NCBI GenBank assembly: GCA_009617715.1
Contig: VTFK01000326.1
Coordinates: 1-64,000 of the forward strand
Length of the DNA stretch: 64,000 bases
Direction of reading: 5' to 3'
DNA from: Plectrocnemia conspersa
Lineage: Eukaryota > Arthropoda > Insecta > Trichoptera > Polycentropodidae
Shown: positions 12,271 to 24,115 of the stretch, piece by piece
How the letters are laid out: the number at the start of each line of letters is the position of its first letter
How positions within the stretch are numbered: the first letter of the stretch is position 1
The notes under the pieces: generated by a model
The model's database searches: none
Told to the model about the DNA's origin: nothing
Seen by the model: the letters and a program-made list of their open reading frames with translations, nothing else
Made by a program: the position numbers and the translations under genes

Positions 12271-12579
12271 ATTATACTTAAAAAAAGAACCTACTGATTT
12301 TTTATACTTGATCGCCGGTAGGAGATGATATAAGTAACCTATACATTATTTTGATATTGGCCTCAGCAACTTTTTTTACTATGACACTTATCCATGAATG
12401 ACTTACTCGATACTAGAAAGTATGTGATCAAAAAAACTCTCCCGTGGCCAATTATTGTACCTGAAAAATATAAGTAAAATCATCATTTTTATTTTTTTCA
12501 AGTACTGACTGCTATAAAAGATGGGGCTGCATAAGGGATTATTATATTTGGCATATAGGAAAACCTGGCGCTGGTTGAG

Positions 12580-13260
12580 GAGGAGAAACAATGAAGAAGA
12601 GGTCTGATCTCCTATCATTCTTGGATAGCATTCCTTTATCACAAAGAAACTCTATTACCAATGTTGTTGGAGATGAGCCCCACGAGAGTGAAATCATGGA
12701 GTATACACAGGCTGACATTGAAGAACATATCTCACATTGATGAAACGAATAATATGACAAGATTCAATTGTAATGAACATAATAAAAAATATGCTGATAA
12801 TAACAAAGTCAAATTTATGAGAGAAAAAAAATAAACACACTCTGAGGAACGATTGCAGCTACTGAAAGAAATATCTCAGCGAACAGCAACTCTGTCTCAA
12901 AATGAATTGGATGAAACAGACGATTTCTTCAATTCGTGGCGAAAATTGTAAAAACATTGTATGATTGTATGAACAAATTCAATTGAGTATGCAAATTAGG
13001 TCGTTGGTTGATAATGCTGAATTAAGAAGTATTTTTAACAAGTCAAGACAAACCAACGATTCAACAAGACCGAGCTCATCACCGAGCACTAGCTTTCCAA
13101 ATGCGATGCTTTCCCCAACAATAAATAAAACATGTAAAGACAATTAACAACTTTATTACGTTTTAGATACAAGTATGAGTATTTCGAACGAATCTTGTCA
13201 AAACAACAAGTCATCATCAAGACCAAGCACTACCTGTAATGTTTCAGAAATTGTTCTTCA
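12580..13260 (+). pseudogene. Broken MADF/BESS-type protein of a Harbinger element
   Basis: Frames here are interrupted by stops and shifts, but pieces read like the C-terminal half of a MADF-BESS protein. There is a stretch ERLQLLKEISQR, then DETDDFFNSW, then IQLSMQIRSLVDNAELRSI, which together look like a BESS motif; Ser/Pro-rich debris follows. PIF/Harbinger transposons encode a second, Myb/MADF-like DNA-binding protein beside the transposase, which fits the transposase relic on the opposite strand next to it. Confidence 0.45.
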
Positions 13261-13284
13261 AATTAAAAGCGCTTTTGCCTTAAA

Positions 13285-14880
13285 TTATGAAGGACGAAAT
13301 TCCAAATTTCGATCTTGGTATCCCAAAGGCACCTTCAACAACTGATCTAGCTTGTGACAGTCGGTAGCTAAATGTTTTTCGCTCAGTATTGCACACAGTT
13401 TGTGGATACAGCTTCTTTCTGTTTTTTCCAATGAAAAAGCTTCATATGATATAAAAACATAAGGAAATGCCTCAGCTGTATTTGGCAGTGGCGTTGTATA
13501 ATATTTGGTATATTTAAATCGCATTTTTCATATAATCCCTAAACATTTTGTGTAGAATAGTAAACGGCCATTAGCATTAACATCAATCATTATAAAATAT
13601 TTCTTCAAATTTACTAATGCTATAGTGACCTTTGTTTTTATAATATAATGCTCCTGAATGTGCCGGGTTTTGCCATCTAAAACTCCTAAGCTATTCCAGA
13701 ACTGATATCTTTCTCCAAAATCAGAGCCAATCTTTTTCTATTCTTCTTTTGTCAACGGCATCTAAAAAATAAATTGCAAAATATTGTTACAGGCTCTTGT
13801 TACTTAAATTAAAGAAAATACAAATAATTCAGACCAACTACAATTACAAGGACAACAAAGAATGGAATCGCAAGAAAGCTCTTCTTCGGGAAGTACTGAA
13901 CACATTTTCTCTGTAATTGCTCTCATGCCGCCACCGCGTTCGACAAAAATCAAGAAATGTGTGCATATTTATCTGAACCTAATAAAAATTGCAGCAACTC
14001 AATTGCATTTGAGTGCTCAGACACTTTAAATTGACTCGACCCTATTTAAAGATTATGTGCCAAAAAAACTATTAACAATATACCATTTGAAGCAGAATTT
14101 GGAAATTTAAAAATACCAGTCACACCTTCACCTGTGGCATCTTCAAATTACTCACATACTCCAGTCGCATCTCTGCAACCATCTCCTAGCTACTCACTTA
14201 ATACAAAACACGAAATTACATTAATTCCATTCTCTTCTGCACTGTCTTTTGCGACTAATTCACAAGATGGGGAATTTATATACAATACCGGGTCATTATT
14301 TTCTCAACTTAAACCATAATTGTACTTAATTATTCTTTGTTTAAGTTGCTTTTTTTTTGTTCAATATATTATATTACTGATTTATGCGTAAAATATACAA
14401 TGTAAAATTATATTAATCTTTTATTTCACTTACCTTTATATTTATATGACTGAAGAACATAAATTAGTGATTGACATGTATCCATTATAGCCTGACTAAT
14501 AGCAGCTGATGAAATTATAACTAAGAATCTCAAATCTTTAATGATCCTTTCAGTAGCAAGTATCGTAATGTTACAGCCACTTTTTCTTCAGCCCTAATCA
14601 AATTTCTCATGCATATATCTTGTTTTATCAAGTACGGCTTAACCAATTTCAACAAGTGGTCAAAATAGGCATTTTATAATAATTATCGAAATCCACGTTT
14701 TCCTTCGATTCTCTTCTTTCATTCAATAAGTTCAAATGCGTGTAGAGATATTTTTTCAGTAGCCATTCTTTAGTTTTTTGTAGCCAAAGCTATTATTATT
14801 GCAATATCAGCTTCTTTTTAATTACAATTCATCATCTTTTCTCACGGAAAACGTATCACTTGACAGCGTTTTCGAGAAGA
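13285..14880 (-). pseudogene. PIF/Harbinger transposase relic
   Basis: Two separated blocks on the minus strand resemble HARBI1-type transposases. The N-terminal block (about 14880-14430) has YFDHLLKLVKPYLIKQD, then MRNLIRAEEKVAVTLRYL, a hallmark region of the family. The C-terminal block (about 13760-13285) has FWNSLGVLDGKTRHIQ, matching the 'GSIDGKH' catalytic surroundings, and LPYVFI-like PYVFISYEAFSL. Multiple stops and shifts make it non-functional. Between the blocks, 13790-14330 carries plus-strand Ser/Pro-rich frames that may belong to the partner protein. Terminal repeats were not identified. Confidence 0.7.
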
Positions 14881-14989
14881 CTGGTGTCAGTCTTGACTGA
14901 TCGTGTAATATCGTCAGTCAGTCCATGAGTCCGCTATCAGTATTTTTACGATAAAGATCATGGACTGAATGTGTAAGGTACGTCTATGG

Positions 14990-15240
14990 CCATAACCTTT
15001 TACGCTAAAAATAGTCTCCTGTCAATCTCGGCACTAACATAGTTTGTTTCATTGATAAGATATCCTAGATAAACAAACTTGTCTTGGTCAAACCCAGTCT
15101 TGATTTGAACTAGCTTTATTCACTAACATATACTTTGTTTTCTTTATATTTAAGTGCAGTGCCATTGATTTCACAGCGTATTATAGCTCATGGATCATCT
15201 TCACAACTGGCAATTAGTATCGTCCATGTCAGCAACTGCA
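14990..15240 (-). pseudogene. Non-LTR retrotransposon RT relic
   Basis: On the minus strand, pieces read LNIKKTKYMLVNKAS, then (after a shift) DKFVYLGYLINETN and AEIDRR. This order (KTKYM, then F-YLG, then EI--R) is characteristic of the C-terminal part of many non-LTR reverse transcriptases. The pieces are out of frame with one another. It lies directly downstream of zinc-finger gene 2. Confidence 0.6.
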
Positions 15241-15276
15241 CTGACTTTGTGAAAATAGTTTCCATTGTCCAACTAA

Positions 15277-16993
15277 TTATTTTAGAGTAGCAGAAACACT
15301 ATGAATCTTTATATGCCGTGAGAGATGTTCTTTATATAAGTATGTTTTTCCACATGTATCGCATTTAAAATTCCTAGAATCATTATGAATATGCATATGC
15401 CGTAATAATTTACTCTTTTGTGGAAACAATTTATGGCAATACATGCACCTGTATTTGACATCTCTATGAATATACATATGCTGAATAAGGTTATCTTTTA
15501 GATTGAATGCTTTATCACAACTGTCGCATTTGAAATAACTAGATTCACTATGAATAGTCATATGCCGTAAAAGGTGGTCTCTGTGTTTAAATGCTTTTCC
15601 ACATTTTTCACACTCAAAATTTCTAGATTCACTATGACTTTTCATATGTCGTAAAAGTTTATTCTTATTTAAAAACCGTTTATGACAATATACACACTTC
15701 TTTTTAATATCATTATGTATTTTCATTTGCAGTAAAAAGTTATTTTCATAATTAAATGATTTTCCACCATCACATGTACCTTCAGCTTTTTCATATTTTA
15801 AGTCCATAAACTTACTATGAATTTTCATATGCCGTAAAAGACTACTTTTACTAGAAAAATATTTATGACAATATATACACATCAACTCATTAGGATTATT
15901 ATGAATCTTAATATGTTGTAAAAAACTATTTCTATATTTGAATGCTTTTCCACATTTTTCACATTCAAAGTCCTTCGAGTCACTATGACTTCGCAAATGC
16001 CGCACAAGTGTACTCTTATTAGGAAACAAACGATGGCAATATGTGCACGTCAACTCCCCATCTCCATAAAAATGCTGAACTTTATCAGAATTATTGACAT
16101 ATTTTTCTTTTTCTGGTTTCTAAAAATATAAATCAATTTTATTTTATTTGTTAAAAATCTAAATCAACACAATATTTAATATTTTAATAAAATATAAATT
16201 TGACCATTACTTGTGTTTCTAAAAGATCGTTTGGCCATTTATTGATAGTATTTTCATGGAGTATATCTTTAACATCATGAATTTCTAAAAATATAGATTA
16301 ATCGTAAATTACAATAAAATGTAATAAAACACAACTTGAATTTAAGTATAAATTTTTTACCTGTTTCAAACAAGTCGTCTACTTCGTATTTATTCCAATC
16401 ATTTTTGCTGTCAACTTCATTTTTAATATATTCACACTGAAAAAATTAAAGTTTAAAATTTTGTACTTTTTTCAAATTCATTATTAGTAATATTAATAAC
16501 CTTAACTTCATATGCAACTGTGTCAATATTGTCAATTATTACAACACTGTTTTCTTCGCTTGGTTCTAAAAAGACATTTTATTAATATACAAATATAGTA
16601 GTATTTTATATAATAATTTAATGTGCATAATATTTCATATAAACTAGTAATGTTATAGAAAAATTATAGTTTTTAGTGAACTTTATTAATTAACAATATT
16701 TTTTTTTTTTTTTTGACAATATTTTGTTATTCTGTAATGTTAATTTGTTTGAAACATTTTGGACTAGTATACCTTTACTGTACCTTTTATATTATTATTT
16801 TTTTTGTAATTTTACTAATATCGTATTCGTTAAAACATAAATATATTAATGACTGAAAATATACTATTTCGTCAAGACGTGATATTTAGTCCAAATTATA
16901 CTTTTTCAGTGACCTCAAACTCAGTTGAGACATAACTAAATTAATATTTATAATTTATTTATTACCATTTTTGATATAAGATGGATGCGACAT
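15277..16993 (-). CDS. C2H2 zinc-finger protein, 8 intact fingers (paralogue 2)
   Basis: Five coding exons: 16993-16966, 16565-16501, 16436-16361, 16284-16211 and 16119-15277, giving 361 residues. The first four exons have exactly the lengths and phases of paralogue 1 (28, 65, 76, 74 nt), and the sequences align (MSHPSYIKN against MSLPPFIKT; EIHDVKDIL against EIHDIKDIL). The last exon encodes eight complete C2H2 fingers plus one broken finger in the middle (around KAEGTCDGGKSFNYENN), which has lost its first zinc-binding Cys and the normal spacing. Relative to paralogue 1, whole fingers have been lost from the three-finger pattern. It is a likely nuclear DNA-binding factor; the target is unknown. 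Confidence 0.87.
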
Positions 16994-17328
16994 TTTAATG
17001 TGAGTCAGCTGTCAAAATTAAGTTTTAATTAATTTGGTCTAAGCACTTACAATTTTGACCAAAATATACAAAAAAAAATATTTCGAGTCTCAATTCTAAT
17101 TTTATTTCTTAAATATTTTTTTAACATATGTATTGTATTTTATTATATTAAAATTTGGGCTAACATCTTAAACAGATGCGATAAACTCTTCTTTAAACAA
17201 TACTCTTCCTTTATAAAATTCTTCATTTCCTTTTCTTTAAAAATGTACAAATGTGATTTTAACCAATTAAGATACAAAATTAGAGTTATTTTTGTTTGGG
17301 CCTATTAATATTTGAATATAAATTTTGC

Positions 17329-17505
17329 TATGGCCAAAACTTGGCGGCACTTGGGTAACAGTGACATGATGGGGTTTCTCTCCTCTTGGACTCGCGCCTT
17401 AATATTAATACAATGTTTAATTACAATAAAACTTAACTTCAAAAAACATTACTGCAGCAGCTCAATCTGCGTTTAATTGCCACCCGTCACCATCCCCTCG
17501 CCAAA
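17329..17505 (+). repeat. Dispersed repeat R1, copy 3
   Basis: It starts TATGGCCAAAACTTGGCGGC and ends GCCACCCGTCACCATCCCCT. Its right end faces copy 4 in opposite orientation across a loop of about 25 nt. Confidence 0.75.
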
Positions 17506-17528
17506 TTTGTAATTTACGTATGCTTTTT

Positions 17529-17625
17529 AGCCAGGGGATGGTGACGGATGGCAATTAGATACAGATTGAGCCGCCATAGTAATGTTTTATTGAATTATTT
17601 GAAGTTGCTTACATGGTTATTTAGT
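17529..17625 (-). repeat. Dispersed repeat R1, copy 4 (partial, inverted)
   Basis: The complement of 17530-17567 matches 17463-17503 of copy 3 closely, so the two form a long imperfect palindrome centred near 17516. Only the 3' half of the element is present before the foldback element begins. Confidence 0.75.
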
Positions 17626-17649
17626 TGACGGAAAACGACGCGTCCGAAT

Positions 17650-18575
17650 GCAGAACGGGTCGGAATTTTAACATGGTTTTGGTCAGAATTTATATTGCAT
17701 GGGTCAGAATTTATATTAATTGGGCAAAATACTGCGGCCAGAATACTAGCAGTCAGAATAAATATTAAATGGTTAGAATAAATATTAGATTCTCATAATT
17801 TATATTATTTGGTCAGAATTAAAATCTGATCGGTCAGAATTAATATTAAATTGTAAGATTTATGTTGACACATGGTCAGATTCGCTTTTTTTCAGTTGGC
17901 AATAGTGTTATGTATGTCCAACCAATTATTTCCAAATCTTCGATATAATTTTAATAAAGGACCATATGCAGCTCGGCGTATGTATTCTTCTCTAGGTGAA
18001 TGATAATCAAAGTGTAACATTATAAAATAAAACAAAATTTATTTTATAACATAGTTTTTATTTATTAATAATTACAAATTTATAAAGGAAAAGGGAGGCA
18101 ATATCTTTTCTGACCATTTTCACTACCGCTCGAGCCAAATTTCACTATATAACCAAACAACCTAACTTTTTTTTTTTAATGATATTGTATTGATTTGTTC
18201 TCATTTCGGTGTATCTTGTAATTGTCATCCAATCTATGACTAACTATTCAAAAAGCGAAGACGCATATGTGAGCACCACAATTGGAATGGGATAATAAAA
18301 TAGATTAACTTCAAGTTTCTTGCGTAAACAAAACTAAAACTACACACATAAAATATGTGACTATGGCAGCAAGCTATTTTATTATGACCATGTGTTATTT
18401 TTATTATGACTGTATACAATTTTATTCTGACCGTTTATTATTTTTATTCTGAGCGTTTAATATTTTTATTTTGGCCATTCAATATCTTTTCTGACCATTT
18501 TCCTAATAAAATTCTGACCGAAAATTGATTTTTATTTTGACCAAAATTTGATTTAAATTCTGACCATTTAATTAC
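17650..18575. mobile_element. Foldback-type element with tandem-repeat arms
   Basis: The left arm (about 17655-17885) contains about nine copies of a degenerate 20-nt-scale unit built on GGTCAGAAT followed by TAATATT. The right arm (18105-18125 and 18380-18575) contains about ten copies of the complement, ATTCTGACC. The central 220-270 bp have no coding potential that I can see. Inverted arms made of short tandem units are typical of foldback transposons and of some non-autonomous DNA elements. No target-site duplication was defined. Confidence 0.65.
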
Positions 18576-19030
18576 AAATCATATAAGTCATATATAACAA
18601 TAAATAATAAACTTTTGGGCTCCCTACAATATTTAAAGCCTTTTTAAACAGTTTTTTCCATAAAATAAAATATTTTAATTTTAGCTTATCTTTTTTGTCT
18701 TTTTAAAATCATTTTTATATTTTATTTAATGATAGAAATAACGTATAAATATATTGAATTATTTTGAGTGGCAACATTATCTTATGTCACATATGCTTTG
18801 ATTGTCAAAAAGTGTTCTAAATATAAACATTTTCCAACAGTTATTAGATTTTTAAACAAGTTATACCTCTCTCATAGAAAGGTATTAAATTTGCCGAAAA
18901 ATTGACATCACCCTATGATCACATTTCGGTCGTTTTTATGACTATTTGCTGTGTACATACCATTATCCACGACTGCTGCTTTACCAATTTCGATGAAACT
19001 TAGTAATAAACTTTTTTAACTTAATCACCA

Positions 19031-21606
19031 ATGAGCAAAAGAAAATCCCACTCTGACAACCCGAATGGGGAGTTTTGCGATTTTCTGCTGGAATTAGCAG
19101 ACTATGAAAAGAATGTCAATAGAAACATACATAAGTTCAACGTTTATAAAAAGGCGGCCGGCGTTCTTGCAGCTCAACCGGCAAGAATAAAGTCTGGAGA
19201 CGAAGCGAAAAAACTGAAGGGAGTCGGAGATAAGATTGCTAAAAAAATAGACGAATTCATAGACACAGGAAAGCTTAAAAAGCTTGAAAACATTCACAAA
19301 GATGAAGACGTTATTGCCATATCTTTGCTGACCAGGGTCAGTGGTATCGGTCCAGCAAAAGCCAAGGAATTGGTGGACCTAGGTGTAAAAACACTGACAG
19401 ATCTCGAAGATAATAAATTAAAGCTAACTCATCATCAACTCATCGGACTGAAGTATATATCTATTAGTTAACAACTAAAAATGAATCTATAATTATTTAT
19501 TTCTAATTACAGATATTTTGAAGACTTTGAAAAACCAATACCGAGATCGGAAATAATTGAAATTGAAAAACTACTCCAAAATGCTATATCAGCTTTAGAT
19601 TCTCAATACAACATAACAATTTGCGGCAGTTACAGGTTAAACCTATAGTTCAAAAAAATTCGAAACTTCCATTTTGTAACATTTTTCATTATTTATTTAT
19701 TTGCAATGTATGTATAGATGTTACAGAGAAAATGTATTTTTGGTGAAGTCATATTTTCATTAGTGAAATCCAAATACATTTTCACCAGTAAATACACATA
19801 TATTTCTACTAGCATAAATATAATTTAGCTGATGGAGCTAATGAAATTATATTCCGCTCTAAAATACCTATGAAACTCAATTTAACGGTTCCGAAACGTC
19901 CATTTGCTGTTCAAACCCAAACCTAACCTACTCGAATTAACCAAACCCAACTTGTCCTAATGAAAGTTCTAAAACTAATTATAGTTTTAGAACTTTCATT
20001 AGGTCAAGTCCAAAATACAAACTAAGCCATCTCATCTCTCAGGGGGAAATAAGCAGTAGAAAAATCACAGACAGACCTCGCATATTGCTCCATAGTTTGT
20101 CTGCACTTTGATATTGCACTATGTTTTAAAAATATAATAGCTATCCATACCGATATTACTATGGACTTCTAAAATGAGAGTATTGGTCAAAGTATATTCA
20201 AACCGAAATTTGGTCAATAAGCAGTTTTTGCCTCTTCCTATTGGTCAAAATTTGGTTTAGAAATGATTTATTCGATTCTCACTTAATGTAAGTCGTAATA
20301 TTATTATAAAAAGTCTTAATATGGATTCTAGATAGCCGAGCATTATCTAGAATTGAGCACAATGGCACGATTTTATGAAATGAAATCGAAATATTAAAAA
20401 AATGCCCACTGACTAGCTAACTTTTGTCTCCCCCCCCCCCTGGAAAAAGCTGAAATGACGCCCCGTAATGGACATTACATTTAATCTGTAAATGGTGTCT
20501 GAATATTAGCACGTCAGGTTGTGGTGTCGGCTGTGTAAATTATTCCGAACCAAAGTCATGCTTAAACTTTAAATTTGCTAGTGTATGGCGCTAAGGGTTT
20601 TAATTCCTGGTTTTTTTAAAATCCAAACCATTTTACATAATGAGATATATGCAATTAATTTGCCAAAAATATATATTAAAAAAATCCTACTTAATGATTG
20701 AATAATGTAAACAGTTTTATTATAAAAAAATGCTTAAAATATTAATTTGTATTACATAAAAAAGGTACAAAAATGGATAAATTATTAATACTGGTAATTT
20801 CATTGAGTCAACACTAGTATTACGGTAGTAATAATTTGGCTGAGAGTGTGAATGTGACTAATATCTTTATCCATTCTATTAAACTTTTTGATCAGTTACA
20901 TATTTAAATAAATTCTCATTTATATATTTCAAATTAACAGAAGGGGAAAGATGACAAGTGGCGATATTGACGTTTTACTGACTCATCCAAAATATATTAG
21001 TAGTTTGGCGACCAAAAGGGAAAAAAGACGATTCTTTGAAAAGCGTCGTGTCCCAATTAGAATCGGAAAAGATTGTCATTGATAGTCTATCGCTTGGTTC
21101 AAATAAATTTATGGTATACATAATAATTTAATATAGTATAAATTAATATTTTATATATTATTTATTTTAAAATTATTTAAGGGTGTTTGTAAATTGGATA
21201 AAGATGCGACAGCCCGTCGATTGGATATAAGATATATTCCGTCAGATCAATATTATTGCGCCGTCTTGTATTTTACTGGAAGTGATGTTTTCAATAAGAC
21301 GATGAGAGGACATGCCTTAGAAAAAGGTTTCACTTTGAACGAGTACTGTCTGAGACCTGTTGGTTGTACAGGTGTTAAATTATTTTAGATTTGTTTTCTA
21401 TGATTGTGTAGCGGATATTGTTCTGATATTAGTTTGTTGTATAAAATAATATAGAAATGTTTCAAGTCTTTATTTTTATACTTGTTTATTAATAGTAATT
21501 TGTGTTTATAGGTGTTCCCGGTGAAGCTGTAGAAATTACTAGTGAGCAAGATATTTTTGATTATATTGACTATCCGTTTAAAACACCTGAAAAAAGAAGT
21601 ATGTAA
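19031..21606 (+). CDS. POLB: DNA polymerase beta (apparent 1-base frameshift in exon 3)
   Basis: Five exons: 19031-19452, 19513-19635, 20941-21113, 21182-21371 and 21512-21606. The product is the base-excision-repair polymerase (family X): an N-terminal 5'-dRP lyase domain, then the nucleotidyltransferase domain. Lys72, the lyase nucleophile, is at position 72; helix-hairpin-helix motifs [10 protein letters not shown] and [11 protein letters not shown] are present. The metal-binding aspartates are in GDIDVLL (D190, D192) and RRLDIR (about D254). [15 protein letters not shown] matches the dNTP-binding region. Exon 3 has one base too many: in the A6 run at 21021-21026 the frame shifts and stops early. 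Ignoring one A restores a 333-residue protein, close to the 335 of mammals, and every splice phase then agrees. I treat this as a probable assembly error, though a real lesion is possible. Confidence 0.93.
19951..20008. repeat. Hairpin in Pol beta intron 2
   Basis: Two 27-nt arms (19951-19977 and 19982-20008) are complementary with one mismatch and have a 4-nt loop. It lies in the 1.3-kb second intron of the Pol beta gene, next to a C-rich run near 20429. A MITE remnant or an unstable foldback are the simplest explanations. Confidence 0.8.
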
Positions 21607-24030
21607 AATAACATTTTATACACCACACCACAACACCACTTAACTCGATTGAGTTTATTGTTAATGCACCATATAACGTAGCAAATTTTCCCTATTGGGT
21701 CACTATTATGTATGTAACAAAAAAGTTAAATAAACATCTACAAACGATCTGCTGTCTTGTATTGTCATGACCCCAAAAACATTATGGAATTCATAGCCTT
21801 TTTTATAAAGCTCAAACAGCAGAGGCAAAGCTATTTTTTTCACTTTGATTTATTTTTATTATTTTTTTTTTTATTATTGAGAAAATTTGCACTATTATAT
21901 GAAAACTATGGCATTATGGTTAATTAGGGCGAAGATATTCTAAATTTGGCCTAATTATTTAATTATCACAAGAAGTAGTTTTGAGAAGAATTTTGGTAAG
22001 ACTTAAAAATATTAACTGATTAGAGATATAAAAAAGACAAGGTGCATGAAAAAATTATACTACAAATTCATAGATGGTATTAGTAGATTTTAATCATAAA
22101 CTACTTTCTCATACATGTTTCCTATATTAGTCATGTTGAGATTGATTTAAAGCTACTTTCAGTTAACTCTATGGAATTTAATAATTGAAAGTACATACAA
22201 CTAACAATACTTTCCAATTTATTTTCTTAAAAATAATTAGTTATTTCATGTTTTTATTATTACTATGAATTTACAAAATTATAAATTAGTTTAAACATGT
22301 TAATACTGCTAAACTTCGATTGAAACATAAACCACTCAAAAATGCTTTTTACGGTTATCATTGTTGTTAAGAGTTAACAATTAAATTATCTTGATGTATT
22401 GATGAAAATGTCTAAAGTAGTTTGGAAAAATTTCTACCTGCGGGCAAGAACTGATAAGAGAGTAATAAGCGCTATTTAAAGAGAAACTTGACCGGTGATA
22501 AATGTATACATATATGTATGTCCATCACTTTAAAGTGGCAAACCTTCACAACAAAGATTCTCAAAATGATATATATCATTTTAATATTAATTAAAAAAAT
22601 ATTCTCAATAACGATCTTAAAATTTTAAGGAATCAAAATTAACTACATAGTTTTGAGGTAAAAAAATATATACCTATATGTTAGTGGTACCAACGTATTT
22701 TAGAGTTTTTAATGGATTCAATACATATTAAATATTTTTAATATATTGAAATATACTATATTAGAGGTTCACAATCTTAGATGTCGACTTTCAGAGATAT
22801 ATTCGAATATTAATTTTAGTTGATAGGCCATATGTATATATTGGTAGCTTTTTCATTCATTCACTTTATTTATATAATAAAGGCCTCGCAGCCCAATTTT
22901 TTAAAAATATTTTGCTCTAAGAAAAGTAAATTGGGTGTGTATCGAGAAAGTTTTGAGTATTATACATAGTACAAATAATAGTATACATCAGAAAAATACT
23001 ATCTACGGCTTTCGAAGGAAAGAAGAACATTTTGTAGGCCACAAAAAGCTGTTTTTGAACAAGAAAGAGCTAGTTAGTATCTTAAAGTGTTTAAAGAAAG
23101 TTTTCAGAGGAAGTATCTAAAGGAAGTAAATTCCTGACTGGAGTTTATGGATGAAGTAATTCAGTATAGCAATGTTCCGGACCCTTTAGGAATTCAATGA
23201 AATCTAACATCCTTTCATTGACTAAACATATTTTTATTAGATATATATGCATAGCGATGATTAAAAAATTGTTAAGTTTTGCCAACATCATAATTTTATG
23301 AAATGTGAATCCATGGATGCTTGGTATCTTTTTTAGTGCACCTGTTCGGTGGAGATATTTGAGCATGGAACCTATCCTTTGTATTTGGCACTGGCCTTTT
23401 TCTTTGTGCTTTTAATATATGTTTACTAAGATAAGCGATATCGTTTGTATAACGCTAACGAAAAAAATATTTTGGTACTTAAAATCCAAAGAACTCAAAT
23501 AAATAAATTAGTAGGTATTATAAACATTTTTGTCCCGATATTTTTCTCTAGGGTATTTTTAACGGAAATGCGATTTTTAAAACAAGATAAGGAATTACAG
23601 CAGTTTTCAAGTAAAACTTACTATCTTACAACCCAATCGATAAATCATTGATAGGGCGATTCATAAGAACAACATCGTACTTTTTTAATTAAAAAATAAT
23701 AGTTAATTAGGAAAATATCCCAAATAATAGATTATCTCATCATTTTATTAACGAAAAATAAATCGCGTTACTCGCCAATGTAGCCTTAGTTTTATTTTTA
23801 ATTAAACTATGAATACATTGTTATTATTTTACATATTTCCACAAAATAAAACTATCCAGCTTAAAAATAAAATTACCAGGACCTAAAAGCCACCTCTGAT
23901 ATACATACATAAATAGTACTACACAAAAAATCTATAGAGAACATTCTCAAAACAGGTTTTGACAACCACTGACTCTCCATTGATAGTATGTTAAGTGGTC
24001 ATAAGCACTCTACAATTTCCAATTCCGAAA
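21607..24030. other. Intergenic, no gene seen
   Basis: AT-rich DNA between Pol beta and the chemosensory protein gene. The open frames at 22935-23120, 23145-23366 and 23445-23651 have no domain, homologous pattern or splice context that I can defend. Confidence 0.45.
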
Positions 24031-24038
24031 ATTTCCAA

Positions 24039-24046
24039 TATAAATA
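24039..24046 (+). promoter_or_regulatory. TATA box of the chemosensory protein gene
   Basis: TATAAATA lies 70-77 bp upstream of the ATG, which would put the start of transcription near 24070 and leave a 5' UTR of about 45 nt. Confidence 0.55.
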
Positions 24047-24115
24047 CAGCAGCTACAGTGATACGAGACATTTTTATTTATAACTTCATACAGCAAACAT
24101 TCATAAACTGTTAAA

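Noticed and set aside
11825..12281. Several 80-112-residue frames on both strands
   Set aside because: They overlap repeat R1 copy 2 and its GC-rich flank; no protein domain and no agreement with the other R1 copies.
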